Shown here: positions 10,400 to 20,440 of the stretch, piece by piece
Layout of the letters: each line of letters starts with the position of its first letter
Numbering within the stretch: the stretch's first letter is position 1
NCBI RefSeq assembly: GCF_024362695.1
Contig: NC_065420.1
Span: forward strand, 1,334,501-1,398,500
Length of the DNA: 64,000 nt
Reading direction: 5' to 3'
Source of the DNA: Pectinophora gossypiella
Lineage: Eukaryota; Arthropoda; Insecta; Lepidoptera; Gelechiidae
Notes under the pieces: generated by a model
Told to the model about the DNA's origin: nothing
Seen by the model: only the letters and a program-made list of their open reading frames with translations
The model's database searches: none
Program-made: the position numbers and the translations under genes

Positions 10400-10770
10400 G
10401 TAACCACCACTACTACCACCTGTTAGGTTGGTCTAACAGACAGCTTGGTGAGGCGTGGGTACTTAGTTCATCTTGCGATGTATGTACCTCTGACTATCCC
10501 ATTGGTCTAAACCAACATAATAGATGGTCAGCCGTATTGAATGGTCGAGCCAACTGTGCTGGTGAAAACTGGAGGGCTAAAATGGCCACATCGAAGCAAT
10601 TCATCTAAGAAAGCAATATTGCTTTTTGACATTTGTTTGCATTGCGCACTTACTTTTATATGCGCAAATGTCAATTTTCAATATTGCTTTCTTAGATGAA
10701 TTGCTTCGATGTGACCATTTTAACTCCCCTGCACTTAAGATTCGCATTGGTGCAAGTCTGCACCTCGACG
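10400..10770. mobile_element. element G inverted pair interrupted by H
   Basis: The left part (about 10410-10505) is plus-strand G, with TTGGTCTAACAGACAGCTTG and TACTTAGTTCATCTTGCGAT. From about 10515 the sequence switches to minus-strand G (GTCGAGCCAACTGTGCTGG). This is cut by MITE H at 10572-10728 and resumes as TGCACTTAAGATTCGCATTG. The open frames here are shadows. Confidence 0.65.
10572..10728. mobile_element. MITE H nested in G, 3-bp target duplication
   Basis: The terminal inverted repeats run GAGGGCTAAAATGGCCACAT on the left and the complement of GGGAGTTAAAATGGTCACAT on the right. They continue through GAAGCAATTCATCTAAGAAA for about 60 bases per arm, with a spacer of about 40 bases. 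CTG flanks both sides (10569-10571 and 10729-10731), and removing the element rejoins the G sequence GAAAACTGCACTTAAGA. It is a non-autonomous DNA transposon. Three other copies are near 17103, 25683 and 60390. Confidence 0.85.
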
Positions 10771-11244
10771 CTCCCCATTTGAGAAGCAAGTCAGTGTAGG
10801 TACCACAGAGCCACAGTGACTCTGTATAACCATAGTATGTATATATGTAGAAAGAATGTTTTTTTTAATATATCACATAAACAGCGGTAAGTAGAAATGG
10901 CACCCCTAACGTTAACAAGATAATTTCTTTAGCATTAGCTGTAATGTCGCCTCTGGTAAGTACGTTTTGAGTACGTGAACTGAGACAACAAAGCATAAGC
11001 AATATTTCATGGAAACATTAGCTTGTTTAGGTATTGTCTTAATTCAGAATAATGTATTGTGAAGGTACTAGGTACAATACATACTTCCTTTTTTAATTAT
11101 TGACGTGACTTATCGTGATTAGCTGCAAGTATCATTAACAACTTGGCCAGAAAAAAAGGGGAAGAATATTACAAAAAAAATATTGGTACATATCCTATGC
11201 AATGAAATAATAAGAATTACAGATACTTACATCAATTTGTTTCA
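10771..11244. other. stretch without recognisable features
   Basis: No repeat match or useful open frame; AT rich, with an isolated short segment (CGACGCTCCCCATTTGAGAA) faintly like the J family. Confidence 0.35.
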
Positions 11245-11520
11245 ATCGAGAGCTTCTGTGATGCAGTGATTTAGAATTGGGCTCACGATCCGGAGGTCTC
11301 GGGTTCGAATCCCGGTAGGGACATATCACAATAAAAATCACATCGTGAGCCCGATTGTCCGAAAGTAAGACGATCCGTGCTTCGGAAGGCACGTTAAGCT
11401 GTAGGGCTGCTATTCACTTTAGTTACATAAGCCATGTCAGGGGCTTTAGGCAGCTCAATGGTAACCTTCACACCAAAGTTATCCGATCGGACAGTAAACT
11501 AACAACTCATAAGAGAGAAA
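11245..11520 (+). mobile_element. SINE-A copy
   Basis: The B-box GGGTTCGAATCCCGG, the GGGCTCACGATCCGGAGGTC block, GTGCTTCGGAAGGCACGTTA and CATGTCAGGGGCTTTAGGCA are in order. About 60 bases between the tRNA-like part and the central domain are deleted. The A-box (TGATGCAGTGATTTAGAA) is degenerate. Confidence 0.82.
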
Positions 11521-11811
11521 AAAGCAACGAGATACGACGTTTTGAGATATTATAACAAAATATCCTAAGTAATGAAAACAATACAAATTGGAGATATATC
11601 AATTGGTTACAGTCGAGAGTGATGAAATCATATATCAGAGCGACCGACGTTTGTCCTCTGATGAGGTATTAATAACAGTTTTTACTTGTGCATCCGTGAC
11701 TAACTGTTTTAAGTTCAGGCTACTAGATCAGCGAGTGAATCTGTTGACAATTGCAACATAAAAATATCTTTAAAAAATGTTATAATAAATACTCTTATGT
11801 TATAATACATT

Positions 11812-13878
11812 ATGATAAATACATTAAATGAAACAACAAATAATAATACTATAGAAATTATTCTTCCAAGAGCTAAAAGAACAATAAAGCCTTGGATTAC
11901 TCCAGGTGTTCTGAGGTGCATCAATAATAGAAATCGACTACAGAAAAAAGCTCATAAGAGTCCAGATGATGAAGTTATCAAACTTACATATTCTAGGTAT
12001 AGAAACTTCTGCAACAACTTAATTAAAAAGCTAAAAAGAAAATATCACAGAGAACTATTAGAAAAATCGGTAAAAAATAATAAACTACTTTGGAAAACCA
12101 TAAAAAAGATTACCTACACGGATAAAACCAACTTGCCAAATGTAGAGCTATCAAATCTCAAGCCCACCACTATCCAATCAGCAAATCACATTAATGAGTA
12201 CTTCGTGAATGTAGGGAAGAGTCTAGCGGATCAAATTGATCAGAATACAACTGAAACCAATCGTTATTTAGAAAACCTAAAATCTCAGACGAACTCGTTC
12301 GTATTACTACCCACTGATCACGACGAAGTGTATGCAACATTAATGGGACTGAAGTCTGAGAGCGCTCCTGGCTGGGATAATGTTACATCCAAATTTCTAA
12401 AGCATGTTGGCACAGAGGTGGTGCCTATTATAACACACTTGGTGAACCTATGCTTTGAGAAGGGTATATTCCCTGAGCCATTAAAAAAATCAGTAGTTAC
12501 TCCTATATACAAGGGAGGGGACAGAGGCGATATCAATAATTACAGACCTATATCAGTGCTACCTGTGATTTCAAAGATTGTAGAAAAAATATTGAACGCA
12601 CGACTAATAACGTTCTTAGAAAAGTTCAATTTATTGTCTGTCTCACAATTTGGTTTTAGGAGAAATAAATCAACCGAAGATGCAGTAACTGCGCTGACCT
12701 CACTGGTAGTTAATACACTCGATACGAGCAATAAATGCATTGCAGTGTTTTTAGATTTAAAAAAGGCATTTGATACCGTCTCTGTCCCCATCCTAGTAAG
12801 TAAACTGGAAAAAATCGGAATAAGGGGGACACAGCTATCGATATTTGTTGATTACCTATCCGGCAGGAAACAGCAAGTCAAATTACAGGAACATTTTAGT
12901 GAAGATGCAGATGTAACTTGTGGCGTGCCACAAGGCAGTGTGCTCGGACCTACACTGTTCCTGATATACCTGAATGATCTCTGTGACCTCAATCTGGTAA
13001 ATGGTAAGCTATTCTCGTATGCTGATGACACGGCCATTGTCTTTACGGGTAAATCTTGGGAATCAGCCCGAGTATCAGCTGAAATAGGAATATCAGAAGT
13101 AGCCAAATGGCTTACGCTAAACTTACTTACTCTCAATGCGTCAAAAACGAACTTTATGTGCTTTAGTATTTATAATAACTTGCAACTTAGTGAGGAGTTT
13201 AACCTAAAAATACACAAATGTAACTTAACCGGATATGTATGTGATTGCCCAACTATAGAGAGAGTAAAAGATACTAAATACTTAGGAGTATATCTAGATC
13301 AACGAATGTCCTGGTTTCCACAGCTAGAGCATGTTATAAATAGAATCAGAAAATTTATCTGGATCTTCAAAACACTTAGATACGTCACTCCAACCATATC
13401 ACCTAGAACTAACCACAAACCAGCCATAAATCTTCTTAACTATATCTATAAATCACTTGTTGAATCCGTAATTGTATACTGTATCCCGGTATGGGGTGGT
13501 GCAGCGAAGACACGTTTTATAGACCTAGAAAGAGCGCAACGGGCTTTGTTGAAGACTATGTATTTTAAAAGGAAACGTTTTCACACTGAAAGCCTATATA
13601 CTCTTTGTAAGCTTCTATCAACTAGGAAATTGTACATCCTTAACCTACTGTTAAAAAAACATAAGTCTATAACGTATAATCCAACACAAGTACAAAAGCG
13701 CAGAAAACACGATATAGTTAAAATTCCACATACACGAACACATCTTGCCAGCATCCAATTTAACAACCGATCCGCAACTCTATACAATAAAATAAACAAA
13801 GTAATATACATATACGATCAAAATAATCGAAACTGTAAAAAAACTTCTAACAGAATGGTTGCTAACACGTACCTATGA
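11812..13878 (+). CDS. non-LTR retrotransposon reverse transcriptase (ORF2 without endonuclease)
   Basis: The 688-residue product would copy LINE RNA into DNA at the insertion site. Residues 20-85 form the linker seen between endonuclease and RT in Jockey-group proteins (PRAKRTIKPWITPGVL). The RT core follows: NNYRPISVLPVISKIVEKIL at about 242-261, QFGFRRNKSTEDAV at 279-292, the catalytic-aspartate motif FLDLKKAFDTV at 313-323, GVPQGSVLGP at 371-380 and the catalytic SYADDTAIV at 402-410. The thumb and C-terminal region run to residue 688. No frame break is visible, which is unusual in this decayed neighbourhood. The ATG is only the first in the frame; a full ORF2 would start far upstream with an endonuclease, so the protein is probably not made or not mobile by itself. 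Confidence 0.88.
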   Translation: MINTLNETTNNNTIEIILPRAKRTIKPWITPGVLRCINNRNRLQKKAHKSPDDEVIKLTYSRYRNFCNNLIKKLKRKYHRELLEKSVKNNKLLWKTIKKITYTDKTNLPNVELSNLKPTTIQSANHINEYFVNVGKSLADQIDQNTTETNRYLENLKSQTNSFVLLPTDHDEVYATLMGLKSESAPGWDNVTSKFLKHVGTEVVPIITHLVNLCFEKGIFPEPLKKSVVTPIYKGGDRGDINNYRPISVLPVISKIVEKILNARLITFLEKFNLLSVSQFGFRRNKSTEDAVTALTSLVVNTLDTSNKCIAVFLDLKKAFDTVSVPILVSKLEKIGIRGTQLSIFVDYLSGRKQQVKLQEHFSEDADVTCGVPQGSVLGPTLFLIYLNDLCDLNLVNGKLFSYADDTAIVFTGKSWESARVSAEIGISEVAKWLTLNLLTLNASKTNFMCFSIYNNLQLSEEFNLKIHKCNLTGYVCDCPTIERVKDTKYLGVYLDQRMSWFPQLEHVINRIRKFIWIFKTLRYVTPTISPRTNHKPAINLLNYIYKSLVESVIVYCIPVWGGAAKTRFIDLERAQRALLKTMYFKRKRFHTESLYTLCKLLSTRKLYILNLLLKKHKSITYNPTQVQKRRKHDIVKIPHTRTHLASIQFNNRSATLYNKINKVIYIYDQNNRNCKKTSNRMVANTYL

Positions 13879-13956
13879 AGAGGTGGAAACACTACTCGTG
13901 CCTTTGGTATAAATTAAACTCACCCAATTTAAGTAATATCATGTATTTGACATATT

Positions 13957-13958
<2 letters not shown>

Positions 13959-14007
<49 letters not shown>

Positions 14008-14038
14008 ACACACACACACACACGCACGCACACACACG

Positions 14039-14085
<47 letters not shown>

Positions 14086-14129
14086 ACACACACACACACA
14101 CGCACGCACACACACGCATACACACACAC

Positions 14130-14165
<36 letters not shown>
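13959..14165. repeat. compound CA microsatellite with internal higher-order repeat
   Basis: The run of about 200 bases of CA is interrupted at regular places by ACTCAC, CGCACGC and CGCATAC. The pattern TCAC...CGCACGCACACACACGCA occurs twice, about 76 bases apart, so a longer unit was duplicated. The cysteine/valine-rich frames over it are artefacts. Confidence 0.95.
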
Positions 14166-14167
<2 letters not shown>

Positions 14168-14388
14168 AAATTTTACTTCTATTGTTTATGTTCTTTTATT
14201 TTATTTTTATTGTTTTGTTTAAATTTCTATGGCATTACAATATTTCTTTATTGATAATAACAAACACTGGAAGAGCGGAGTTTTTCCTGACACAGGCAAT
14301 TTGTTGCTTAAAAGGAAACTCCAATAAACTAATGTACGACTGAATTTATAAATATACATTTTTGATTTTGATTTGATTTGATAATAAA

Positions 14389-14826
14389 TTCTTTTCTTTT
14401 TAATTAATTTTATATTCATTTATCTATCTCTTATTGTCGGACGTGTTTGTAACCTTTGTTATTACCTACTTAAATTAAATTATATATTATGCGAAGTGGC
14501 AAAACAATCAGCGTTTCTTTACTACAGTCTACGAGTGGTGAAATAATCAATCCACGCACATTTAAACAGAATCAGTGACGGAAAGGCCAAGACCGACCTT
14601 AGGCTACAATACATTATCTTATGTTATAAGAAGATATTATATGTTATACTGTTACTTATAAATAAATTCAGGACTGACCACTGAACTTGGCACCCATTTA
14701 GATCTCACTTCTTTTGTCGTTGAAGTCAACAACCAAGGCATTTATCATAATATTGAACTTGGCTGCCATTTCACATTTATGTTTTTGATTGGATAAACTA
14801 TACTATATGTCACTACTCCACCAACG
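14389..14826. other. stretch without recognisable features
   Basis: Nothing shared with other families and no useful frame. Confidence 0.4.
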
Positions 14827-15523
14827 AAAGGAGATCATCGGCTCTCCATACTTTGGCCGGCCCAAATTTGAAAGTGCCGGCCAGAGAAAAAAAATGTGTC
14901 GAACCTTTCGAGTAGATTGCTCTGAAATTTTTTTACTATGACACCAAACGTGTATAACCATTAGTTTGGCTTTAATTGGATTTTAAAAATCACGATTTTT
15001 CATACATTTTGTAAAAAAAAATATTATGTCCGTTGGGAAAAAAAGGGATACAGGCGTATTACAAAGGACCGTTAGAACATTTATTAGTATGGCGCCAAAC
15101 TTCTATGACCATTATTTTGACTTTTATTGGACTTTCCGTTTTGGTTAATATGTTAAAATGCCGGCAATCGAAAAAAATACGTCGAATCTGTCTAATAGTT
15201 GCTTCTCAATATTTTTTAATATGACACCAAACATCTATGACCATTATTTTGACTTTTATTGGAATTTACGTTTTAGTTCAAATGTGAAAAGTGCCGAACA
15301 GCAAAAATACCATGTAGAGAGTATCGAGTAGATGCCTATTAACATTTTTTTCTATAGCACCAAACGTGTACAATCATTAGTTTGGCTTTTAGTTTATTTT
15401 AAAAATCTTGATTTCTTATTTATTTTGTTTAAAAATAAAGTGCTTTCGGCAAAAAATGCGGTACGGCGGATTACAAAGGACCTTTAGAACATTTAATAAT
15501 CTGGCGCGAAACATTTTTGGCAC

Positions 15524-15808
15524 ATGAAACGGTGCCACATCGAGCCCTCATGCTGGGAGGCGCAAGCAAGCCAGCGCCCGGAGTGGAGACGCCTTGTTCA
15601 ACAAAAGGTGTCTGACTTCGAAAAAGAAAGAAGGTCAGATCTGGATAGAAAACGTGATGATCTGAAAGCCCGACCACCTGCGGCAATCACCTATAATTAC
15701 GTAGGGGGTGTGCTGACGTGTCCAAAATGTGGGCGCACGTTTTCACATAAAATTGGCTATACGAGCCATCACAGAGCACACCAGAGAGCGGACTTACCAA
15801 GCTCTTGA
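15524..15808 (+). pseudogene. LINE ORF2 C-terminus with C2H2 zinc finger, in the foldback loop
   Basis: The 94-residue frame shows WRRLVQQKVSDFEKERR, then KARPPAAITYNYVGGVLTCP and a finger C66-x2-C69-x12-H82-x3-H86 (CGRTFSHKIGYTSHHRAH). A terminal finger of this kind follows the RT in some animal LINE proteins, where it probably binds nucleic acid. The first methionine is arbitrary. The RT core itself is absent. It is not recognised as a host zinc-finger gene, because the upstream segment has the tryptophan and basic pattern of LINE C-termini. Expression is not indicated. Confidence 0.6.
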
Positions 15809-16339
15809 ATGGCAACCGTCAATGAATCCACCAGCTGCTGTCGCTGTAGTCGAAATCGACTGTGAAGCATCAGAGTTATTGTTTTGTGTGTTGTTAGGTG
15901 AACTTCTATATTAATACTATCTGATTTTAGATACGACGTTGGCTGTAGTTTTTGCATTCAACTCAACGTTACGGCCTAAGTTTAGGTTGAATTATGGTAT
16001 TGATTCATCTTGATCGTAGATGGTTACCACCCTCCAAAGATAGGCTTGCCATCTAGTGACGAAACTCGTATTTTGGCATGACGTCTGAAGAAGCTGTTAG
16101 GGAAGACAGGAGTCGAGCAGTTATACTTTGCATGTATGCCGATCACAATGTCCTGGTCGATATAGCACAGTACCTCACATTTCTTAAAAAAAAATAAGCT
16201 TCTAAAGCGTGTATCACCATCAGGTGAGATAGTGGTCAAACGAAAACCTATTTTTGATTTATAAAAATGTGTACAATGACGACCACGATATTACGCCTTT
16301 ACTTGCATTATCGCCAGATAAAACTTTTTTCGCCAAAGT
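15809..16339. other. rest of the foldback loop
   Basis: Downstream of the zinc-finger fragment lies non-coding sequence, possibly the 3' UTR of the captured LINE. It includes CATCAGGTGAGATAGTGGTC near 16210 and an A run at 16187-16195. The frames at 15729-15957 and 16024-16239 show no motif. Confidence 0.4.
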
Positions 16340-17102
16340 GTAGGTATCTATGAAAACTCCAGATTTTGGAGAAATCTAATTGAGTTCAAAATAGTGGTCA
16401 TAGACGTTTAATGTCATAGTAATAAACATTCTGACGATCCTTTAAATAACGCGCCTGTCATATTTTATTTTATAACAAAATAAATCAAAAATCGAGGTTT
16501 TAAAAATCCAACAACAGCCAAACTAATGGTCATACACGTTTATTGTCATAGTGAACAATGTTTACAGGTATCTTCTCGATAGTTTTGACATGTGTTTTTG
16601 CTGACCGGCACTTTTCACATAGAAACTAAAACGTAAAGTCCAATAAAAGCCAAAATAATGGTCATAGACGTTTGGTGCCATAATAATAAATGGTCAAATG
16701 GATAAGTTTTAACGGGATATACCAATATTGTTTCTTGTCCGGCACTTCACATTTTCACCAAAATGTAGGAAAAATACAAGTTTTTTTTTTAATTCGAATA
16801 AAACCGAAAATATTGACGCTACAGCTTTGGTGCCATAGTAATAAATGCTCAGACGGATAAGTTCTAAGGATATATACCATTTTTGTTAATTGGCCGGCAC
16901 TTTACATTTTCACCAAAAATGTATGAAAAATACAGTTCTTTTAATTCGAATAAAACCGAAGATATTGACCCTACAGCTTTGGTGCCATAGTAATAAATAC
17001 TCAGACGGATAAGATCTAACGGAATATAGCAAAATTATTTTTTGGCCGGCACTTTGACTTCTGGGCCGAAATCCGATGATCTCCTTTGTGCAGTTGTCAT
17101 CT

Positions 17103-17271
17103 GGGGCGCTAAAAAGGCCACACAGAAGCATTTTATCTAAAAGCAATATTGCCAATTGACATTTGTTGACAATTCACACTTGTTTTTATATGCGCAATGT
17201 CAAATAGCAATATTTCTTTTTAGATGAATTGCTTCGATGTAGCCTTTTTAACCCCCCCCCCCCCCCCCCCC
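17103..17271. mobile_element. MITE H copy ending in a run of 20 C
   Basis: The left arm is GGGGCGCTAAAAAGGCCACA. The right arm ends in GATGTAGCCTTTTTAA followed by C at 17252-17271. The arms contain AAAGCAATATTGCC and AGCAATATTTC. The ordinary end of the family has only four to five C, so the homopolymer grew at the element terminus or is a sequencing artefact. The spacer is in the same orientation as in the 10572 copy. Confidence 0.78.
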
Positions 17272-17681
17272 TAGATGTGTCGTTGTTTGCGCAACCAATA
17301 AATAAATAAATAAATAAATAAAATAAAATCTTTATTCGTTTTAGACAATATTTTCTTTTAAATGCTAGTTGACCCAAGCCCCCCTTTAAACTGGGAAAGT
17401 CTGTGTTAGGAGGCTTGGCTCTTCCTTATCTTAACTTACTTAATTAGTGACTTATTATACCAAATATGTATGTATTATATCTATGTCTTTCCTTAATGTA
17501 TATTTTTATCATTGTTTTATATTTTTATTTCTGTACTTAGGAGTGCAGATGGATGTGTGTGTGTGTGCGTGTGTGCGCATGTAGGCAATGTGTGCAGTGC
17601 ATGCATACGTGTGCGCGCTTATGTATATTTACAATAAAATTAAATAGAATTCATTAACAAATAATACTAATTATTGACCGA

Positions 17682-17800
17682 CGATCTGGTGAAGGTCGCG
17701 GGTAGCCGCTGGATGCGGGCAGCGCAGGACCGATCGTAGTGGAGATCCTTGGGGGAGGCCTATGCCCAACAGTGGGCGTCGTACGGCTGATGATGATGAT
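17682..17800 (+). mobile_element. RTE LINE 3' end
   Basis: The sequence GCCGCTGGATGCGGGCAGCG, CAGGACCGATCGTAGTGGAG and GGCCTATGCCCAACAGTGGG ends in GCTGATGATGATGATG. It translates as WMRAAQDRS-WRSLGEAYAQQW, the C-terminus typical of RTE-clade reverse transcriptases. Truncated copies of the same end are at 24030-24073 and 28850-28945 on the minus strand. Confidence 0.75.
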
Positions 17801-17984
17801 GTATATATATATATATATATATATGCATGCATGTACATGTACACACCTGCACCCATACATACATAAGTACAAGCGCACACATACACACAGACACACACCC
17901 ACACTACTCCAAAACAGAAACTAGTGTAACCAATGTATGACTGAAACATTTTATGCTTGGCATTGTAAAATCTTTTCAGTTTCA

Positions 17985-18326
17985 TCATAGTTTTTCGATT
18001 TTAGTAGTTAGTATTTTACATTCCCGGTGTATCATTGAGTATATAGGTATGGACGAGTTTATTCCATTGTATATAAAAGCCGATAGCCAGTTGTACTGAT
18101 GTCTAGCAAAAGTTGTGCGTACAATGGGTACATCTGCTACCAAATTAATTCGCCTCTTCTTTGTTTTATTGGGGTCGTATTCTAAGGTTGAGTGTTTTCT
18201 TAGTACAGAATTTAAAATATATAGTTGACGTACAGTAAGTAGGTTACATTCTGAATACAGTTGTTCAGTAGGGTACCTTTTATTTTTAAAATAATACCGG
18301 ATGACGTAGGGTTTATACAACTGCAT
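17985..18326 (-). pseudogene. LINE reverse-transcriptase C-terminus (relative of LINE-L)
   Basis: The 113 residues align by eye with the last 120 of the LINE-L protein. RRYPTEQLYSECNLL-type sequence corresponds to KRFHTESLYTLCKLL, and RQLYILNSVLRKH to RKLYILNLLLKKH. Later, YDPNKTKKRR corresponds to YNPTQVQKRR. The RT core upstream is missing, so this is a 5'-truncated copy with no function by itself. Confidence 0.7.
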
Positions 18327-18673
18327 ACATATTGTTAGTGGGTGGCAAGACTGTGGTTGTACCTTGGCGTGTTATTGAGATAGGATCTTTAGAGAAATTA
18401 ATCTATATCCGCTTATAAACCCGCTTTTCTCCTAACCACAATAACCGTACCATGACACACAGACGCGGCAACATATCGTTAATTATATCTTTACATCAAA
18501 ATTAGACGAGTTTTTATACGAGCCATTAATTACTTCTGTGAATTAAGTGCTAACTCTTTATTTGATGATTTGTAATTTGCATACTACATTTTAACGATTA
18601 TAAGTTTGAGATGGATGTTGCGGGGAATAAAAAATAAAATTGTTGTAACTGCAGTAAGGAGCCAATGAGCAGT

Positions 18674-18748
18674 TAGTCCGGAACCCCCTTCGGTTGATTG
18701 AGGGAAGGCCTGTGCCCTGCAGTGGGACGTATATAGGCTGTTTATGTT
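18674..18748 (+). mobile_element. SINE-D 3' tip
   Basis: CCTTCGGTTGATTGAGGGAA and GCAGTGGGACGTATATAGGC, then TGTTTATG, match the last 70 bases of SINE-D. The copy abuts an RTE coding fragment. Confidence 0.75.
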
Positions 18749-19130
18749 GAGCAGAAGTGTCCTAGGTGTCAAACTAATCGACCGTGTGCGAAACAGTACA
18801 CTGCGCTCCAAAACAGGTATCACTGATGTAGGGAAAAAGTCCACCAAACTGACGTGGGACTGGGCCGTTTGTCGGATGCACCCGGAGCAATGGGCACGAG
18901 TCGTTACCCACTGGGCACCTCAAGGCGGGCGTAGAAGTTGAGGCAGACCGCGTAAAAGATGGTGTGACGACCGCAATGCGGAGGGATCGCACAACGTCCA
19001 GAAGAGTGAAAAAATCAAGGGAAGGCCTTTCTTTACCCAGCAGTAGCATCGAATAGGCTGAATAAGATATGAACTGTAGTAATCAGAAGACAAGGCACTT
19101 TTTAACATCAGCACTAGTTGTGGTTACGCG
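18749..19130 (+). pseudogene. RTE LINE C-terminal coding fragment and 3' end
   Basis: The frame from 18744 reads VLGVKLIDRVRN, RSKTGITDVGKKSTKLTWDW and HPEQWARVVTHWAPQ. It then stops and resumes in another frame as GRPRKRWCDD. These are the landmarks of RTE-clade ORF2 C-termini. The end is AGGCCTTTCTTTACCCAGCA followed by the 3' UTR. Stops and at least one frameshift make it a dead copy. A shorter copy of the 3' end is at 20075-20182. Confidence 0.7.
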
Positions 19131-20074
19131 ATTCCAAAGTAGTACTAAATGATGTAGAATGTTTTATAATACAATCGTTGCCTGATATAATAATGATCGT
19201 TTTGTGCATATTTCGGTCTCACTATAATAATAACTCTGTGGTGGCAAGATGACCAGATCAGTGCCAATACAATGGTTCATCTGGTTATAGAGGACTCATT
19301 CGATTCCAGATCCGCATGAAGTTTTACATGTATTTAAGAATGAAAGATTATTGTGAACGTGTTGTGTATACGCTAAAGTTTATGAACGTATCCTGAGGAG
19401 TGCAGAGGAGAGAGGGAGGGGGGAAAGGAAAACGAAGGCGGTTGAATTGGAAGCGACGGTTCGCTCGATATATTTTTGTTGAAAAGTATATATAAAAAGG
19501 CTTTGAAGATTACCACGAACCATTTTCATTTAACTCCACCACCCTACATGTATGTAAAAAATAATATAATGAACCAGTCCACCATTAAAAGCAAACACTT
19601 TTTGATAAAATAAATAACTGCCATGTCAGAAATTAAATTAAATCCCGTGCAGTACATCCAATATTCAATCAAAGCCACGCGAAATATTAATAGTTCCCCC
19701 AAAGAGTATTTCATCGCAAACTTTTTGCACGAAATACCTGAAATTGTTGCCATATTATTAAATTTCCAATATTCACGTTTGTTAGTTTTTAAACAGGTTT
19801 GGGAAATTTGAAAGCTGTTGTGAGTGAAATTTTGAAAGCATCAAATTTTTGCTTCTAAATTAGAGGCAGCTTCATAAATGTAAATTGGAACGGTGGGAAA
19901 TTTGATCCCATGGGAAAAATTCATTTAATTGCTTCCTATCTGAAAACTTTAATTAATATTAAGGTACTACCTAAAATTGAAAACTATCTTAAATAGAAGA
20001 CGAATACAGGTAAACTTAGCTCAGATGCTGGTGGGGAGTGGAGAGTTGCCATTCTATACGTAGTATTATTCTTA
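19131..20074. other. stretch without supported genes
   Basis: Low-GC sequence with two short unrelated frames near 19544-19811. The phrase TGCTTCTAAATTAGAGGCAG at about 19847 recurs at about 20190, a local duplication of about 30 bases. Confidence 0.45.
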
Positions 20075-20182
20075 AGGGAAGGCCTTTGTCAAGCAGTAGG
20101 ATCGAATTGGCTAGATAAGATAAAAACTGCAGTAATCAGAAGACAAGTCAGTTTTTAACACAAGCGCTAGTTGTAGTTGCAA
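20075..20182 (+). mobile_element. RTE 3' end (second copy)
   Basis: GGGAAGGCCTTTGTCAAGCA, ATCGAATTGGCTAGATAAGA and GCAGTAATCAGAAGACAAGT parallel 19018-19120 with moderate divergence. Non-coding. Confidence 0.65.
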
Positions 20183-20261
20183 CAAATTTTTGCTTCTAAA
20201 TTAGAGGCAGCTTATTATAAGCTGTTCTATGCTATATGTAATTCAAAAATTGATTTTTTGA

Positions 20262-20440
20262 ATAGCCTTAGGCTTCCCCTTTATCAACCGGAGGATATGG
20301 ACCACGCTGCTCTACTGCGGGTTGTTGGAGGTGTTTGGGGATAGTAGTCCAGAACCAACGGCTTGAGGCTTCCGGAGCACCAAATCATCTTCTTTTTTCA
20401 GACAATCAGGTAATTCAAGCCTGCAATGTCCTTACCAAAC
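20262..20440 (-). mobile_element. SINE-D, degenerate and truncated
   Basis: TTTATCAACCGGAGGATATG, CTGCGGGTTGTTGGAGGTGT, CAGAACCAACGGCTTGAG and AATGTCCTTACCAAACAAAG follow SINE-D order on the minus strand. The tRNA-like head and the 3' tip are missing. Confidence 0.75.

Larger units (their letters stand above)
11700..14388 (+). mobile_element. LINE-L, Jockey-like, 5'-truncated
   Basis: The element carries one long reverse-transcriptase frame (11812-13878), a 3' UTR with a large CA microsatellite, and a 3' end of repeated TTTGAT (about 14358-14388). No apurinic endonuclease domain and no ORF1 are found upstream. The left boundary at 11700 is a guess. About 90 bases before the ATG have a short open stretch in another frame that could be more of the linker. 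The family is related to the minus-strand fragment at 17985-18326. Confidence 0.8.
14827..17087. mobile_element. foldback-like element with subrepeated inverted arms
   Basis: The ends are exact complements: AAAGGAGATCATCGG at 14827-14841 and CCGATGATCTCCTTT at 17073-17087. The arms (about 14827-15515 and 16340-17087) consist of repeated blocks of roughly 130-155 bases. The blocks carry the phrases AAGTGCCGGCC, ACCAAACGTGTATAACCATT and TTTGGCTTTAATTGGATTTT in one arm. The complements, such as GGCCGGCACTTTACATTTTC and TTTGGTGCCATAGTAATAAA, are in the other arm. This architecture is that of foldback elements. The loop holds a LINE-derived ORF fragment. No transposase and no clear target-site duplication were seen. 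Confidence 0.75.
17297..18326 (-). mobile_element. Jockey-like LINE 3' part, interrupted by an RTE fragment
   Basis: On the minus strand, a C-terminal coding fragment (18326-17985) is followed by a 3' UTR with GT/AT microsatellites. The end is AATAAAGATTTTATTTTATT with a TTTA tail near 17297-17340. An RTE 3' end (17682-17800, plus strand) sits inside the microsatellite. The coding part is a relative of LINE-L, but the tail differs, so it is a separate family. Confidence 0.7.

Noticed and set aside
13929..14167. Cysteine/valine-rich frames (CVCVCV)
   Set aside because: They are translations of the CA microsatellite in the LINE-L 3' UTR.
15524..15808. Host C2H2 zinc-finger gene
   Set aside because: One finger only, preceded by sequence typical of LINE ORF2 C-termini, and situated in the loop of a foldback element.
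14827..17087. P-element/Galileo assignment of the foldback element
   Set aside because: The arm architecture is similar, but no transposase and no 7-8-bp target duplication were found, so the superfamily is left open.
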